From Opitutales bacterium (lineage in GTDB: Bacteria > Verrucomicrobiota > Verrucomicrobiia > Opitutales > UBA953), in contig QYQK01000089.1 in the NCBI GenBank assembly GCA_007280935.1, positions 1 through 33,430 of the forward strand: a DNA stretch of 33,430 bases. Direction: 5' to 3'. The position numbers and the translations under genes were made by a program. This document shows positions 8,094-19,226 of this stretch, in pieces (positions within the stretch are counted from its first letter, which is position 1; each line of letters opens with the position of its first letter). The notes beneath the pieces were generated by a model that was not told where the DNA came from, did no database searches, and saw only the letters and a list, made by a program, of their open reading frames with translations.

Positions 8094-8948
8094 ATGTCAC
8101 ACCCCCATCAATTTCCAAGCATGGCCCAGTTTGTCGCAGATATTGCCGCCCTGCCCTTGACCCGGGATTGCTGGGTTGGGGCAGCGATGGTATTTTTGAC
8201 GGCGGCGGTCTTAGATTGGTATGCGCCCAGAGATAATTCAGGCAAGCTTCAGACGGCCGCCCTTTGGCTCCTGCGGGCGGGCTGGGTTTTGATTACGGCT
8301 ATGCTGGCCTACCAATGTTTAAGGACGCGCGCCCTGCCGATTACCACGCCTGCCGAGGTACTCCTATCGATTGCCTGGGGGCTTGCGGGACTTGCCGGCT
8401 TTCTGGACCTAACTTTTAACCATCGTTTGCCAAGCTGGGCGATTGGTAGTGCGACCGCCGTTTGTTTGCTCATCGCCGCCGGGCTTGGGGTCGTCCCCCA
8501 CCCTTCGACGAATGCGAACAAGCCGATGTTGGTGATGCATGTCGGTGCGGCCGTCCTCGCTTATTGTGTGCTGGCCGCCCAGGCACTTAATTCGGCCGCT
8601 TATCTTTTACAGGACCGAGCACTCGCGAAACGTCGATTTGGGGGCATCTACGCACTGCTTCCCTCGCTCGTCCCATTAGATAGAGTCGGCAGCCAATTGC
8701 TGGGAGCAGCCGTCTGGCTGTTGGGCTTGTCGCTCGTGATTGGAGCTACCGATTGGGCGCAGCGTGATCTGCTCGTCGCTCTTCCAAAGTTGGCCGCCTC
8801 GTTGCTCACGTGGCTGGCCGGACTTTATGTGATTGTTCAGCGTCGTCGGCATCGCCTTGCGGGTGCGGCCTTTGCGCGTGCTTCGCTCTGGGCCTTTGTT
8901 CCGGCACTCGTCGCGCTTTACTTATCTTTTCCTCACCCTCATGAGTGA
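8094..8948 (+). CDS. CcsA/HemX-like integral membrane protein
   Basis: Multiple TM helices and conserved-looking VMHVGAAVLAYCVLAAQALNSAAYLLQDRALAKRRFGG; immediately upstream of and overlapping hemA. Confidence 0.75.
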   Translation: MSHPHQFPSMAQFVADIAALPLTRDCWVGAAMVFLTAAVLDWYAPRDNSGKLQTAALWLLRAGWVLITAMLAYQCLRTRALPITTPAEVLLSIAWGLAGLAGFLDLTFNHRLPSWAIGSATAVCLLIAAGLGVVPHPSTNANKPMLVMHVGAAVLAYCVLAAQALNSAAYLLQDRALAKRRFGGIYALLPSLVPLDRVGSQLLGAAVWLLGLSLVIGATDWAQRDLLVALPKLAASLLTWLAGLYVIVQRRRHRLAGAAFARASLWAFVPALVALYLSFPHPHE

Positions 8949-9981
8949 AAGACCTAAGAATCTGGTCGCACTCAGTGCGACGCATCGCACCGCGGGCCTT
9001 GATGAGCGCGCGGCTTTCACGGTGCCACCAGGAGGGGCCGACATTTTTTATGCGGCCGCTCGCGAGGCCGGCCTCGCGGAAGCGGTATTGCTTGCCACCT
9101 GTAATCGACTGGAAGCCTACGCAGTTGGCGATGAAGCGGCGGCGTTGCATTTGCGCACGGCGTTAATGAAAGCGACGGGAGCCCCGGCCGAGGCTCTCGA
9201 TCAACACCTTCGGGCGGTGCCCGGGTTAATGGCCGTCGAACATCTTTTTGGGGTTGTTTCCGGTCTTGATTCTCAAATGGTCGGAGAAGTTGAAATCGCC
9301 GGCCAAACGAAGGACGCCTATGCGGATGCCTTGGCGCGCGGCATGACGGGACCGATTCTTAACCGCGTCTTTCAACGTGCCTTCCAGGCTGGCGCTTGGG
9401 CCCGCACCCACACCGGCATCGCCCAAGGCCAAGTCAGTCTCGGAAATGTTGCGGTTGATTTGGCCATGAGAGCATTTGGATCGCTGGCTGAAGCGCGCGT
9501 CTTGATTCTGGGAACCGGTGAGGTTGGCCGTCAAGTTGTCCAGGCTCTGGTTTCTCGGGGTGCCTCGCAGGTGGTGGTAGCTTCGCGGACGTTTGAAAAC
9601 GCCCGGCGGCTGGCCGAAGAATTTGCGGGGTCGGCGATGACACTGGCCGACGCCTTGCGACAAGCGCATGCGCACGATGTTATCGTCGGAGGTGCGACCG
9701 TCGAGCGGGCCCTCCTTGATTTCAATACCATGCGGGAGTTAACGGTGCGGCGCCAAGGGCGCCCACTCCTGCTGGTTGATCTCGGCGTGCCACGTAATTT
9801 CGATGCTGCGGGCCGGTCCTTGGCGGGAGTCTATCTATGTGACCTCGACGATTTGGCGGGCGTAGCGAACGCCAACCTCAAGGCGCGCCTGGCCGAAGTC
9901 TCGCGAGCCCGCACGGCCTTGGCGGAGAAAGCGGCGCGCGCGTGGGGCGCGGCTAACCACGCCTTCAGCCCCGAGGCCTGA
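8941..9981 (+). CDS. hemA: Glutamyl-tRNA reductase
   Basis: MSERPKNLVALSATHRTAGLDERAAF..., catalytic ATCNRLEAY, GLDSQMVGEVEIAGQTKDAY, GTGEVGRQV. Start set at 8941 (8-nt overlap with the previous gene). Confidence 0.93.
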   Translation: MSERPKNLVALSATHRTAGLDERAAFTVPPGGADIFYAAAREAGLAEAVLLATCNRLEAYAVGDEAAALHLRTALMKATGAPAEALDQHLRAVPGLMAVEHLFGVVSGLDSQMVGEVEIAGQTKDAYADALARGMTGPILNRVFQRAFQAGAWARTHTGIAQGQVSLGNVAVDLAMRAFGSLAEARVLILGTGEVGRQVVQALVSRGASQVVVASRTFENARRLAEEFAGSAMTLADALRQAHAHDVIVGGATVERALLDFNTMRELTVRRQGRPLLLVDLGVPRNFDAAGRSLAGVYLCDLDDLAGVANANLKARLAEVSRARTALAEKAARAWGAANHAFSPEA

Positions 9982-9985
9982 TTTT

Positions 9986-11362
9986 ATGAAATCCACCGTC
10001 CTGATCGTCGACGACGAGAAGCATTCACGCGAAGGTTTGCGGGCTGCCTTAGAAGATAAATATGAAACCTTCGTGGCGAAAGATGCCGCGGAGGCGATGC
10101 GGCTGATGCAGGCCGTGCCGCCGGATGCGGTCTTAACGGATTTACGGATGGCGGGCGAAGACGGTATGGCCGTCATCGATCGGGCCCTGAAACTCGCCCA
10201 TCAACCCGTGTGTATCATGATGACGGCCTATGGCGACGTGGACACCGCGGTGCAGGCGATGAGCCGTGGCGCCTATTGGTTTATGCAGAAGCCCGTGGAC
10301 TTGCGTCAGGTAGAAATCTTATTGGAGCGTGGATTGAAGGCCCGCTCGACGGAAAAAGAAGTCGTTACGCTGAAGACGCGTTTGGACCGAAAATTTTCGC
10401 TGGGCGAAGTCGTCGGCTCGTCCGCTTCCCTGCAGCGCGCGATCGAACAAGTCCGCGCGGTCGCGCCGTCGAATGCGACGGTGCTACTTCTCGGCGATAC
10501 CGGCACGGGCAAGGAGCTCTTTGCGCAGATGATCCACCAGGCCAGCCATCGCTCCAAAGGGCCCTTCATGGCGGTGCATTGCGCGGCGATTCCAGCAAAC
10601 CTACTCGAGAGCGAACTTTTCGGACACGAAAAAGGAGCGTTCACGGGGGCGACGGAACGTCGCGTCGGACGCTTTGAGTCAGCGGATGGCGGCACTTTGT
10701 TCTTGGATGAAATCGGCGAGATTGATGCCACCACCCAAGTGAAAATGCTCCGCTTTCTAGAGACAAGGGCGGTGGAGCGATTGGGCTCGCACCGGCCGAT
10801 TGCCTTGGATCTCCGGCTGGTGTGCGCGACGAATCGAGACCTTAGCCAGATGGTGCGCGAGGGCAAATTCCGCGAAGACCTTTATTATCGCCTCTCGGTC
10901 GTTCCGCTGCGCCTACCCTCGCTCCGCGAACGCAAAGACGACATTCCTTTATTGTTGGCACACTACCTCGCCCGTTTTGCCAAAGAGAACACCAGCGCCT
11001 TGGCCAAACTTTCATCCGAAGCCGAAGCCATCCTTGTTCAGTATGCCTGGCCAGGAAATATTCGCGAGTTGCGGAACGCTTGCGAGAACCTTGCGGTCTT
11101 GCGGGCTGGAAAGGTCGTGGCCGCCCCCGATTTGGACGCTCGTTTCTCTCAGGTTGAAGCCCCGCCGCGCTTTAATTCCGCAGGAGGATTGGCCCCCGTC
11201 CTTGATCGCGAGCAAAACGAGAAACAGCTTTTACGACAGGCCTTGGCGTCCGCGGGTCGCAATCGCACGCGTGCCGCCGAACTGATGGGAATTTCTCGCC
11301 GGACGCTGCATCGTAAATTACTCCAATGGCCGGAGTTGGACCCCGGCCCCGAAAATCAGTAA
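9986..11362 (+). CDS. Sigma-54-dependent NtrC-family response regulator
   Basis: Receiver domain (LIVDDE, VLTDLRM, MTAYG, KPVD), AAA+ Walker A GDTGTGKE, GAFTGA loop, LFLDEIGEI, C-terminal HTH RTRAAELMGISRRTLHRKL. Confidence 0.95.
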   Translation: MKSTVLIVDDEKHSREGLRAALEDKYETFVAKDAAEAMRLMQAVPPDAVLTDLRMAGEDGMAVIDRALKLAHQPVCIMMTAYGDVDTAVQAMSRGAYWFMQKPVDLRQVEILLERGLKARSTEKEVVTLKTRLDRKFSLGEVVGSSASLQRAIEQVRAVAPSNATVLLLGDTGTGKELFAQMIHQASHRSKGPFMAVHCAAIPANLLESELFGHEKGAFTGATERRVGRFESADGGTLFLDEIGEIDATTQVKMLRFLETRAVERLGSHRPIALDLRLVCATNRDLSQMVREGKFREDLYYRLSVVPLRLPSLRERKDDIPLLLAHYLARFAKENTSALAKLSSEAEAILVQYAWPGNIRELRNACENLAVLRAGKVVAAPDLDARFSQVEAPPRFNSAGGLAPVLDREQNEKQLLRQALASAGRNRTRAAELMGISRRTLHRKLLQWPELDPGPENQ

Positions 11363-11364
11363 GA

Positions 11365-12231
11365 ATGTTATTCTTTATCCGCGCAATTTTACTTTTCGCC
11401 GTCGCCCCGTCGGCTTACGCCGCTGTTTTCGTCGGCTCCGACGTTGTGTCCCGGGCATTGACCGAAGGCGTAGCCGAATCATCCGCAAATAACGCAACGG
11501 CGGATTTTTCGGGTAGCTTGCCTGGCGCCAAAGCTTTGGCTGAAGGAAAAGCGTACGCAGCGATTTTATTTCGGCGTCCGGGTGAAGCCACCCCTAAAGC
11601 GGCTGGCAATTTGAAACTCTGGGAGTTTCCTATCGCGAATGCCGCGGTGATTGTGGGGGTGCATCGGTCTAATCCCATTGATCACATCGACTTCGCGGCC
11701 TTGAACGGCGTTTTCTCCAATGAACCACGTCAAAGCATGATTAATTGGAACGACATTCCTGGGGTTACCCGTTCGGAGTTGATCACACCGGGGGTCTGTT
11801 CGCCGGATCGTTCTTTCGTTCGAGAGCTCTTTCAGGGCGTGGTCCTTAATGGCACAAGTTTTCGCTCGGAAGTCCGCCAGAATATTTCGGTGGAATTAGC
11901 GGCGGACCTGGTCGCTTCGCGCTCCAGCGCCTTGCAGCTCATGCCGCAATTGCCCTTGGGTTCGGTGGGTCGCGTGTTGCAGGTTGCGGACGGCCGCCCT
12001 GGAAGTTCGACGACGGCGTACTCGCCCGACGAGATGAATATTTATAACGGCGACTACCCTCTCCGCTTGCCCTTAATTCTCTTTGTCCGGCAGGATAAGT
12101 TAGAGGAGCTAAAGCCGGTGGTAAGGTGGCTCTTGTCCGATGTGGCGGCAAGCCGGCTTGAAAAAGATGGCCTGCACCCTACCCCCAAGCCTATCCGGGA
12201 CCGTTTTGCCCAAAGGCTTGACACCCGCTAG
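11365..12231 (+). CDS. Phosphate-binding (PstS-like) periplasmic protein
   Basis: Signal peptide MLFFIRAILLFAVAPSAYA; AALNGVFSNEPRQSMINWNDI resembles the PBP-like PstS segment; C-terminal YNGDYPLRLPLILFV. Start set at 11365. Confidence 0.65.
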   Translation: MLFFIRAILLFAVAPSAYAAVFVGSDVVSRALTEGVAESSANNATADFSGSLPGAKALAEGKAYAAILFRRPGEATPKAAGNLKLWEFPIANAAVIVGVHRSNPIDHIDFAALNGVFSNEPRQSMINWNDIPGVTRSELITPGVCSPDRSFVRELFQGVVLNGTSFRSEVRQNISVELAADLVASRSSALQLMPQLPLGSVGRVLQVADGRPGSSTTAYSPDEMNIYNGDYPLRLPLILFVRQDKLEELKPVVRWLLSDVAASRLEKDGLHPTPKPIRDRFAQRLDTR

Positions 12232-12257
12232 GGCGTTTGGTCTGCTTTCCTCCGAGT

Positions 12258-12332
12258 GCGCGTGTAGCTCAATGGTAGAGTACCACCTTGCCAAGGTGGC
12301 TGTTGCTGGTTCAAGTCCAGTCGCGCGCTCCA
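12258..12332 (+). tRNA. tRNA-Gly (GCC)
   Basis: gcgcgtgtagctcaatggtagagtaccaccttgccaaggtggctgttgctggttcaagtccagtcgcgcgctcca: 7-bp acceptor stem (one G-U), ccacc/ggtgg anticodon stem with TTGCCAA loop, TTCAAGT T-loop, encoded CCA. Confidence 0.95.
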
Positions 12333-12347
12333 TTTTAATGAGGGAGA

Positions 12348-12376
12348 AAAAACCCGCCGATTTCCGGCGGGTTTTT
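12348..12376. terminator. Rho-independent, potentially bidirectional terminator
   Basis: aaaaacccgccg-atttc-cggcgggttttt stem-loop with A/T tracts on both sides, between tRNA-Gly (+) and phoR (-). Confidence 0.85.
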
Positions 12377-12389
12377 CATGGGGCGACGC

Positions 12390-13634
12390 TTAGGCGGCTC
12401 CGGGGAAGGTAACCGTCACCTTTAGTCCTTTAGGCTGAGCCAGCTCGGCGGTGGCGGAGCCGCCGTGAAGTTCTGCCACCTGCCTTACGATACTTAGACC
12501 TAGCCCGCTGCCTCCCGCTTGGCGGGATTTATCGGTACGGTAAAACCGGTCAAAGAGCCGGGGCAAATCGGCGCTGGGTACCCCTCCCCCATTATCTTCA
12601 ACACAGAGCTCTACTCCGTTTGGGAGATTAGCGGTCGAAATGTGAATGAGTGTCACCCCCGCCGCATGGGCCAAGGCATTATCTAATAAATTCTGGACTA
12701 AACGGTAGGCTTGGACTGGGTCGGCCGGCGAGGCTTCGGATGCATTTAAGGAAAGTTCGAGCGTTACCCCCGCCGCACGGCAGCGGGCGTCATAGGCATC
12801 GACTACTTCGCGAACGGCCTGGTGGAGAGCGCCCACTTCACGCTGGACTCCTTGGGCGGTTTCAAGGCTCGCAAGCGCGAGCAAGCCTTCGACGAGCCCT
12901 TGGAGGCGCCCGACGGAGCTGACGATTTTTTGGACAAATCTTCCACGGTCCGCAATCGACATCGTGTCATGGTCATCGGCTAGAGTTTCGGCATAACCGC
13001 GTAAGATTGTCACCGGAGTCCGTAGGTCATGGGAGACATTGGTGATGAAGTCCCGCTCCATGGCTTGAAGCCGTTTGAGCGCGGTGACATCCGCTAAAAC
13101 AAAGATGGCCGCATCTTCGCCGAAGCCTTCTGGATCGGTGCGTGCACCGGCGGCTTGGATCCAGACGTCCGCCAAAGGTGCGCGATTAAGTAAGATTGTC
13201 GAGCGTGCCCCATCTTCTTGCCGGACGCGATGCACCAGTTCAATGAAGTCGGCGCTTTTTACCAACGGCACAATGGAACCCCATCCGGATTTTTCTGGTA
13301 GACCGAAGAGCGTGATTGCCGCTGGGTTGGCGAGGCGCAAGCGATCTTGCGCATCCACGACGAGGACCGCATCCGTGAGTGGGGCCAGCAAGGCTTCGAT
13401 GCGTCGGGCGGCGGCCGCGCGGATTTCACCTTCCGTCAGCGCCCGACTTTCGATGGAGAGAAATAATTCATTCAGCTTGAGCGCTGAAGCCAGCCGCCCC
13501 GTCGGCCGCCCGGTTGCATCGCCGCGGAGCAAAGCGCGACGGGCCCAACGAATCGAATGATTGATTTCCGCAATACACCAAGCGGTGATGACCGTTAGTG
13601 CGACGAGAAGAATCCACGGAAGCCAAGTCATCAT
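12390..13634 (-). CDS. phoR: PhoR-like sensor histidine kinase
   Basis: N-terminal TM, PAS-like domain, H-box FITNVSHDLRTPVTIL, N-box LVQNLLDNALAHA, G-boxes VEDNGGGV and GGSGLGLSIV; next to a PhoB-like regulator. Confidence 0.8.
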   Translation of the reverse strand: MMTWLPWILLVALTVITAWCIAEINHSIRWARRALLRGDATGRPTGRLASALKLNELFLSIESRALTEGEIRAAAARRIEALLAPLTDAVLVVDAQDRLRLANPAAITLFGLPEKSGWGSIVPLVKSADFIELVHRVRQEDGARSTILLNRAPLADVWIQAAGARTDPEGFGEDAAIFVLADVTALKRLQAMERDFITNVSHDLRTPVTILRGYAETLADDHDTMSIADRGRFVQKIVSSVGRLQGLVEGLLALASLETAQGVQREVGALHQAVREVVDAYDARCRAAGVTLELSLNASEASPADPVQAYRLVQNLLDNALAHAAGVTLIHISTANLPNGVELCVEDNGGGVPSADLPRLFDRFYRTDKSRQAGGSGLGLSIVRQVAELHGGSATAELAQPKGLKVTVTFPGAA

Positions 13635-13682
13635 CGCCCACTAAGATGGCAAAGTTAGCGGAACGCGCGAGAGCAAAGCCGA

Positions 13683-14378
13683 TTATCCCGCGACGCGATA
13701 CCCTACCCCGCGGACGGTTTCGATGACATCTCCGGCGGGCCCCAATTTTTCGCGCAAGCGACGGACATGCGTATCCACCGTCCGGGTTTCGAGGTCAGGG
13801 GAATAATTCCATACATCCGCCAGGAGCTCCTCGCGCGATTGCACCCGCCCTTTTCGTTCGAGCATAAGGCGGAGCAATTTGAATTCCGTCGCGGTGAGTT
13901 CCACCGCTTTGCCTTGGGCGGAGACTTCATGCCGTTCGATATCCAGAAGTAACGCACCGGCCGCAAGACGTGTCGAAGGTTTGGCCGCCGCCGATTTTGC
14001 CCGACGCAAAAGCGCTTGGGCGCGCAGCATCAATTCCCGGACATCAAACGGCTTGCTGACATAATCGTCGGCCCCGGATTCGAGCCCTTTTACCTTATCC
14101 GCGGTTTCGGTTTTAGCCGTGAGGAAGATAACGGGGGTGTCTTGCAGGAGCGCATCCGCCCGCACCATGCGCAGCAGCTGGACGCCCGTGAGCTCAGGCA
14201 TCATGACATCTAGGATGATCAGGTCGGGGCGAAAGTCTCGCGCGAGGCCGAGAGCCCGCAGCGGGTCGTTGAGTGTGCGTACGGCATACCCAGCCTGGCG
14301 GAATTTATAATCTAGAAGTTCCGTGACGTCGGACTCGTCGTCGACAATGAGGATTCGTTTGAGATGTTCAGCGTCCAT
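13683..14378 (-). CDS. phoB: PhoB-like OmpR-family response regulator
   Basis: Receiver RILIVDDESDVTELL, LIILDVMMPELTG, FLTAKTE, KPFD; winged-helix ELTATEFKLLRLM...VDTHVRRLREKLG...IETVRGVGYRV. Start set at MDAEHLK (14378). Confidence 0.85.
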   Translation of the reverse strand: MDAEHLKRILIVDDESDVTELLDYKFRQAGYAVRTLNDPLRALGLARDFRPDLIILDVMMPELTGVQLLRMVRADALLQDTPVIFLTAKTETADKVKGLESGADDYVSKPFDVRELMLRAQALLRRAKSAAAKPSTRLAAGALLLDIERHEVSAQGKAVELTATEFKLLRLMLERKGRVQSREELLADVWNYSPDLETRTVDTHVRRLREKLGPAGDVIETVRGVGYRVAG

Positions 14379-14536
14379 GGTTGGTTTCATTGCAATTAAT
14401 ACCTTAATCATCCTAAGTGCCAGAGTTAGGTGACAATTAAGACAGTTGCGTTAACTTGCACTAATTGTTTTATAAACACTTGTAATTCAATAGTTTACAA
14501 AAATAAGAAACACGACTGTAACCCGCTCTTGCTGCA

Positions 14537-14545
14537 ATATTCACA
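14537..14545 (+). promoter_or_regulatory. DnaA-box-like site next to parS
   Basis: ATATTCACA, one mismatch to TTATNCACA, 5 nt from the parS at 14551. Confidence 0.3.
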
Positions 14546-14550
14546 TTGCC

Positions 14551-14566
14551 TGTTCCACGTGGAACT
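14551..14566. promoter_or_regulatory. parS centromere-like site
   Basis: TGTTCCACGTGGAACT, 15/16 of the palindrome TGTTCCACGTGGAACA; in the phoB-mnmG intergenic region. Confidence 0.85.
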
Positions 14567-14578
14567 TTGCCCCCTGCC

Positions 14579-16465
<1,887 letters not shown>

Positions 16466-16489
16466 AAGTTTCCCTCCGGGAGGAGAGAA

Positions 16490-17848
16490 TCACTTACCTA
16501 TGCAGAAGGAAGCAAAGAGCTTGTCCAGCATACGCTCATTATCAATTCGACCCACGACCTCCCCCAGGGCTTCCAGGGCCTCCCGCCCCCGGGCGGCGGC
16601 AAGCTCCGTCTGGATGGGGGCTTTGAGGTGGCCGTGGGCCAAAATGAGGGCTTCGGCCGCCCGGTGGAGGGCATCGGCATGGCGGACACTGACGACCAAA
16701 TCTTCGGCGCCCGGGGCGACCTCGCGTTCAATTAAGAGGGCACCGAGGCGGGCCCGAAGAGTCTCGTCATCCTCGCCGGGCAAAAGGCAGGTTCGCAGCT
16801 TGGTAAACTCTGGCAAAAAATCCTGCTGTTCGGCCGCTTCAGGTAAATCAGATTTATTGGCGATCACGAGCGTGCGCTTGATGTCCAAGAGCGTTATTAA
16901 TTCCGGCGGCAGGGCTGGGGGCTTAACGGAAGCGTCGACGACGAGAAGCAGAAAATGCGCCGCGCGCGCTTGCTCAAGGGAACGAAGCATTCCGGCATTT
17001 TCGAGCGCCGTGCCACCACCGCGTAAGCCAGCGGTATCGACGGCCGTCACGTGCAGCGGCAAGCCAGCGATGGGCGCTTCCAAGTAATCGCGCGTGGTGC
17101 CCGGTTCGGCGCTGACGAGTGCGCGATCCGCGCCGGCCAAGAAGTTAAGCAAACTGGATTTGCCCGCATTTGGAGCACCGACCACGGCGACCCTTAATCC
17201 GTCGCGGAGCGCGCTATCGTGTCGGGCCGTCCGAGCGTATCCATTAAGTTCTGACGCAATCTGGACCAATCTGGATGCGGGTCCCGTGGGGTCTTCAACG
17301 GGCAGGTCCTCTTCCGGAAAATCAATGTGCGCTTCCAGTTCAGCCAAGACTTGCAAGAGTCGATCGGTCCAGTGGGCAATCTTTTGGCCAACTTCGCCGG
17401 CCAGCATTCGTCGGGCGGAAACGAGCGCACGCTCTGAACTGGCATGAATGAGATCGGCCACGGCTTCTGCTTGGGTGAGGTCCATCCGGCCGGCGAGAAA
17501 GGCGCGACGCGTGAACTCGCCAGGCTCGGCCATGCGGCCGCCGCGAGCGAGGCAATCTTCGGTCAGCCGGCGGACGAGCAGGGGATTGCCGTGACAAGTG
17601 ATTTCCAACGAGTCATTGCCCGTGAAAGATTTTCCCGCGACCCAAAGGACGGCGACGACTTGATCGATCGGCTTCCCGGCAACGTCGCGCCAGATAGCGG
17701 GGGTGGCCCGACGTTCGGCGAGAGGTAATTTACGATGCAGTGCCTCGGTTGCGATTTTGGCCGCCAGAGGGCCGTCGATCCGCAGAACGGCAAGGGCCGA
17801 GCGCCCAGCAGGGGTGGCGGCAGCGACAATCGTTTCGGCGGAGGACAT
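16490..17848 (-). CDS. mnmE: tRNA modification GTPase MnmE
   Basis: DTIVAAAT-like N-terminus (ETIVAAATPAGRSALAVLRIDGP), G1 GAPNAGKSSLLN, TTRDY, DTAGLR, NKSD, C-terminal FASFCIGK. Confidence 0.95.
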   Translation of the reverse strand: MSSAETIVAAATPAGRSALAVLRIDGPLAAKIATEALHRKLPLAERRATPAIWRDVAGKPIDQVVAVLWVAGKSFTGNDSLEITCHGNPLLVRRLTEDCLARGGRMAEPGEFTRRAFLAGRMDLTQAEAVADLIHASSERALVSARRMLAGEVGQKIAHWTDRLLQVLAELEAHIDFPEEDLPVEDPTGPASRLVQIASELNGYARTARHDSALRDGLRVAVVGAPNAGKSSLLNFLAGADRALVSAEPGTTRDYLEAPIAGLPLHVTAVDTAGLRGGGTALENAGMLRSLEQARAAHFLLLVVDASVKPPALPPELITLLDIKRTLVIANKSDLPEAAEQQDFLPEFTKLRTCLLPGEDDETLRARLGALLIEREVAPGAEDLVVSVRHADALHRAAEALILAHGHLKAPIQTELAAARGREALEALGEVVGRIDNERMLDKLFASFCIGK

Positions 17849-17966
17849 GGGCTGTATTAGTGAGACTCATCCCAAGGGGCGACTGCGGGGGAGGCAAGCG
17901 GTGTCATAGGATTGCAAAAAGGCTGGAAGGGCGGGGAGGTCGTGCCAAAGTCCGCCCATCACCATC

Positions 17967-19223
17967 GTGGAAAACCACCCCTTCCTTTCGCCGACAACGG
18001 CCCAACAAATCGCAGCGGCGCATGGCACCCCCTGTTACGTCTACGATCAAGCGACCCTTGAGACCCAGGCGAAGGCGATGTTGGCCTTTCCGAATGCGTT
18101 CGGCCTCACCGTCCGATTCGCGATGAAGGCCTGCCCCAACGCGTCGGTACTTAAGATCTTCGCCCGGCAGGGCCTCCACTTTGATGCGAGTTCTGGTTTT
18201 GAGGTTCGTCGAGCACTCTTGGCAGGTATCCCCGCCGAAAGGATTTCACTTTCATCCCAAGAGCTCCCTGGCGATTTTGCCGAATTACTCAAAAAAGGTG
18301 TGCACGCTAACGCCTGTTCTTTGTCCCAGCTGGAGCGGATCGGCCAAGCTCTCCCCGGCCATGAGGTAGGGTTGCGTTTTAATCCCGGTCGAGGTTCGGG
18401 TGGTACCGGTAAGACTAACGTCGGTGGACCGGATTCCTCCTTCGGCATTTGGCATGAATGGGCGGAGCAAGCTCAGGCCATCGCAGCGAAGTATCAGCTT
18501 AAAATCGTCCGGATCCATACGCACATCGGGTCGGGTAGCGACCCGGCCATCTGGCAAGAGGTCTCGGCCGCCAGCCTCGCTCTCGTGCGTCGGTTTCCTT
18601 CGGCGATGACACTGAATCTCGGCGGCGGCTATAAAGTGGCACGGGTGGCGAGTGAGAAGGGGACTGACCCGCAGTTAATCGGTGCGCCCGTGCGAGCGGC
18701 CTTTGAAAAATTTGCACATGAAGATGGCCGCAAGCTCCAACTGGAAATCGAACCTGGGACGTTCCTTGTCGCTAATGCCGGGGCCGTGCTTTGTCACGTG
18801 CAAGATATTGTTTCTACCGGCACCCGCGATTTTCTAAAACTTGATTCAGGAATGACGGAAATTCTCCGCCCCTCGCTTTATGGGGCGCAGCATCCGGCCT
18901 ATCTCTATCAGGCTAAGCCTACCGACAAGAAACGGGATTATGTCATCGTCGGGCATTGCTGTGAGTCCGGCGATTTAATCAGTTGCGCACCTGGTGAACC
19001 GGAGACCCTCGCCACTCGTCATTTACCCGAAGCCACCGCGGGCGACCTTTGCGTCTTAGGCGGCGCCGGGGCGTATTGTGCCGGAATGAGTACGAAGAAT
19101 TACAATTCATTTCCCGAAGCCCCGGAGGTCTTGTTAAAAAACGACGGTCGGAGTAGTTTGATTCGCCGCCGTCAGGCGCTCGAGCAAATCATCCAAAACG
19201 AAACCCTCGCGGAGGGGCTTTGA
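17967..19223 (+). CDS. lysA: Diaminopimelate decarboxylase-family PLP enzyme
   Basis: GTG start; [27 protein letters not shown] (PLP Lys), [31 protein letters not shown]. Confidence 0.8.
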   Translation: MENHPFLSPTTAQQIAAAHGTPCYVYDQATLETQAKAMLAFPNAFGLTVRFAMKACPNASVLKIFARQGLHFDASSGFEVRRALLAGIPAERISLSSQELPGDFAELLKKGVHANACSLSQLERIGQALPGHEVGLRFNPGRGSGGTGKTNVGGPDSSFGIWHEWAEQAQAIAAKYQLKIVRIHTHIGSGSDPAIWQEVSAASLALVRRFPSAMTLNLGGGYKVARVASEKGTDPQLIGAPVRAAFEKFAHEDGRKLQLEIEPGTFLVANAGAVLCHVQDIVSTGTRDFLKLDSGMTEILRPSLYGAQHPAYLYQAKPTDKKRDYVIVGHCCESGDLISCAPGEPETLATRHLPEATAGDLCVLGGAGAYCAGMSTKNYNSFPEAPEVLLKNDGRSSLIRRRQALEQIIQNETLAEGL

Positions 19224-19226
19224 TTC

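Noticed and set aside
10306-10866. 186-aa reverse ORF inside the sigma-54 regulator
   Set aside because: Antisense to a highly conserved AAA+ domain.
14412-14450. Possible Pho box upstream of phoB (reverse strand CTGTCTTAATTGTCAC)
   Set aside because: TGTC repeats are 9 nt apart rather than the 11 nt expected, so not supportable.
17048-17053. CACGTG core in mnmE (and another at 18795-18800 in lysA) as further parS sites
   Set aside because: Flanks do not match TGTTCC/GGAACA; only the hexamer is shared.
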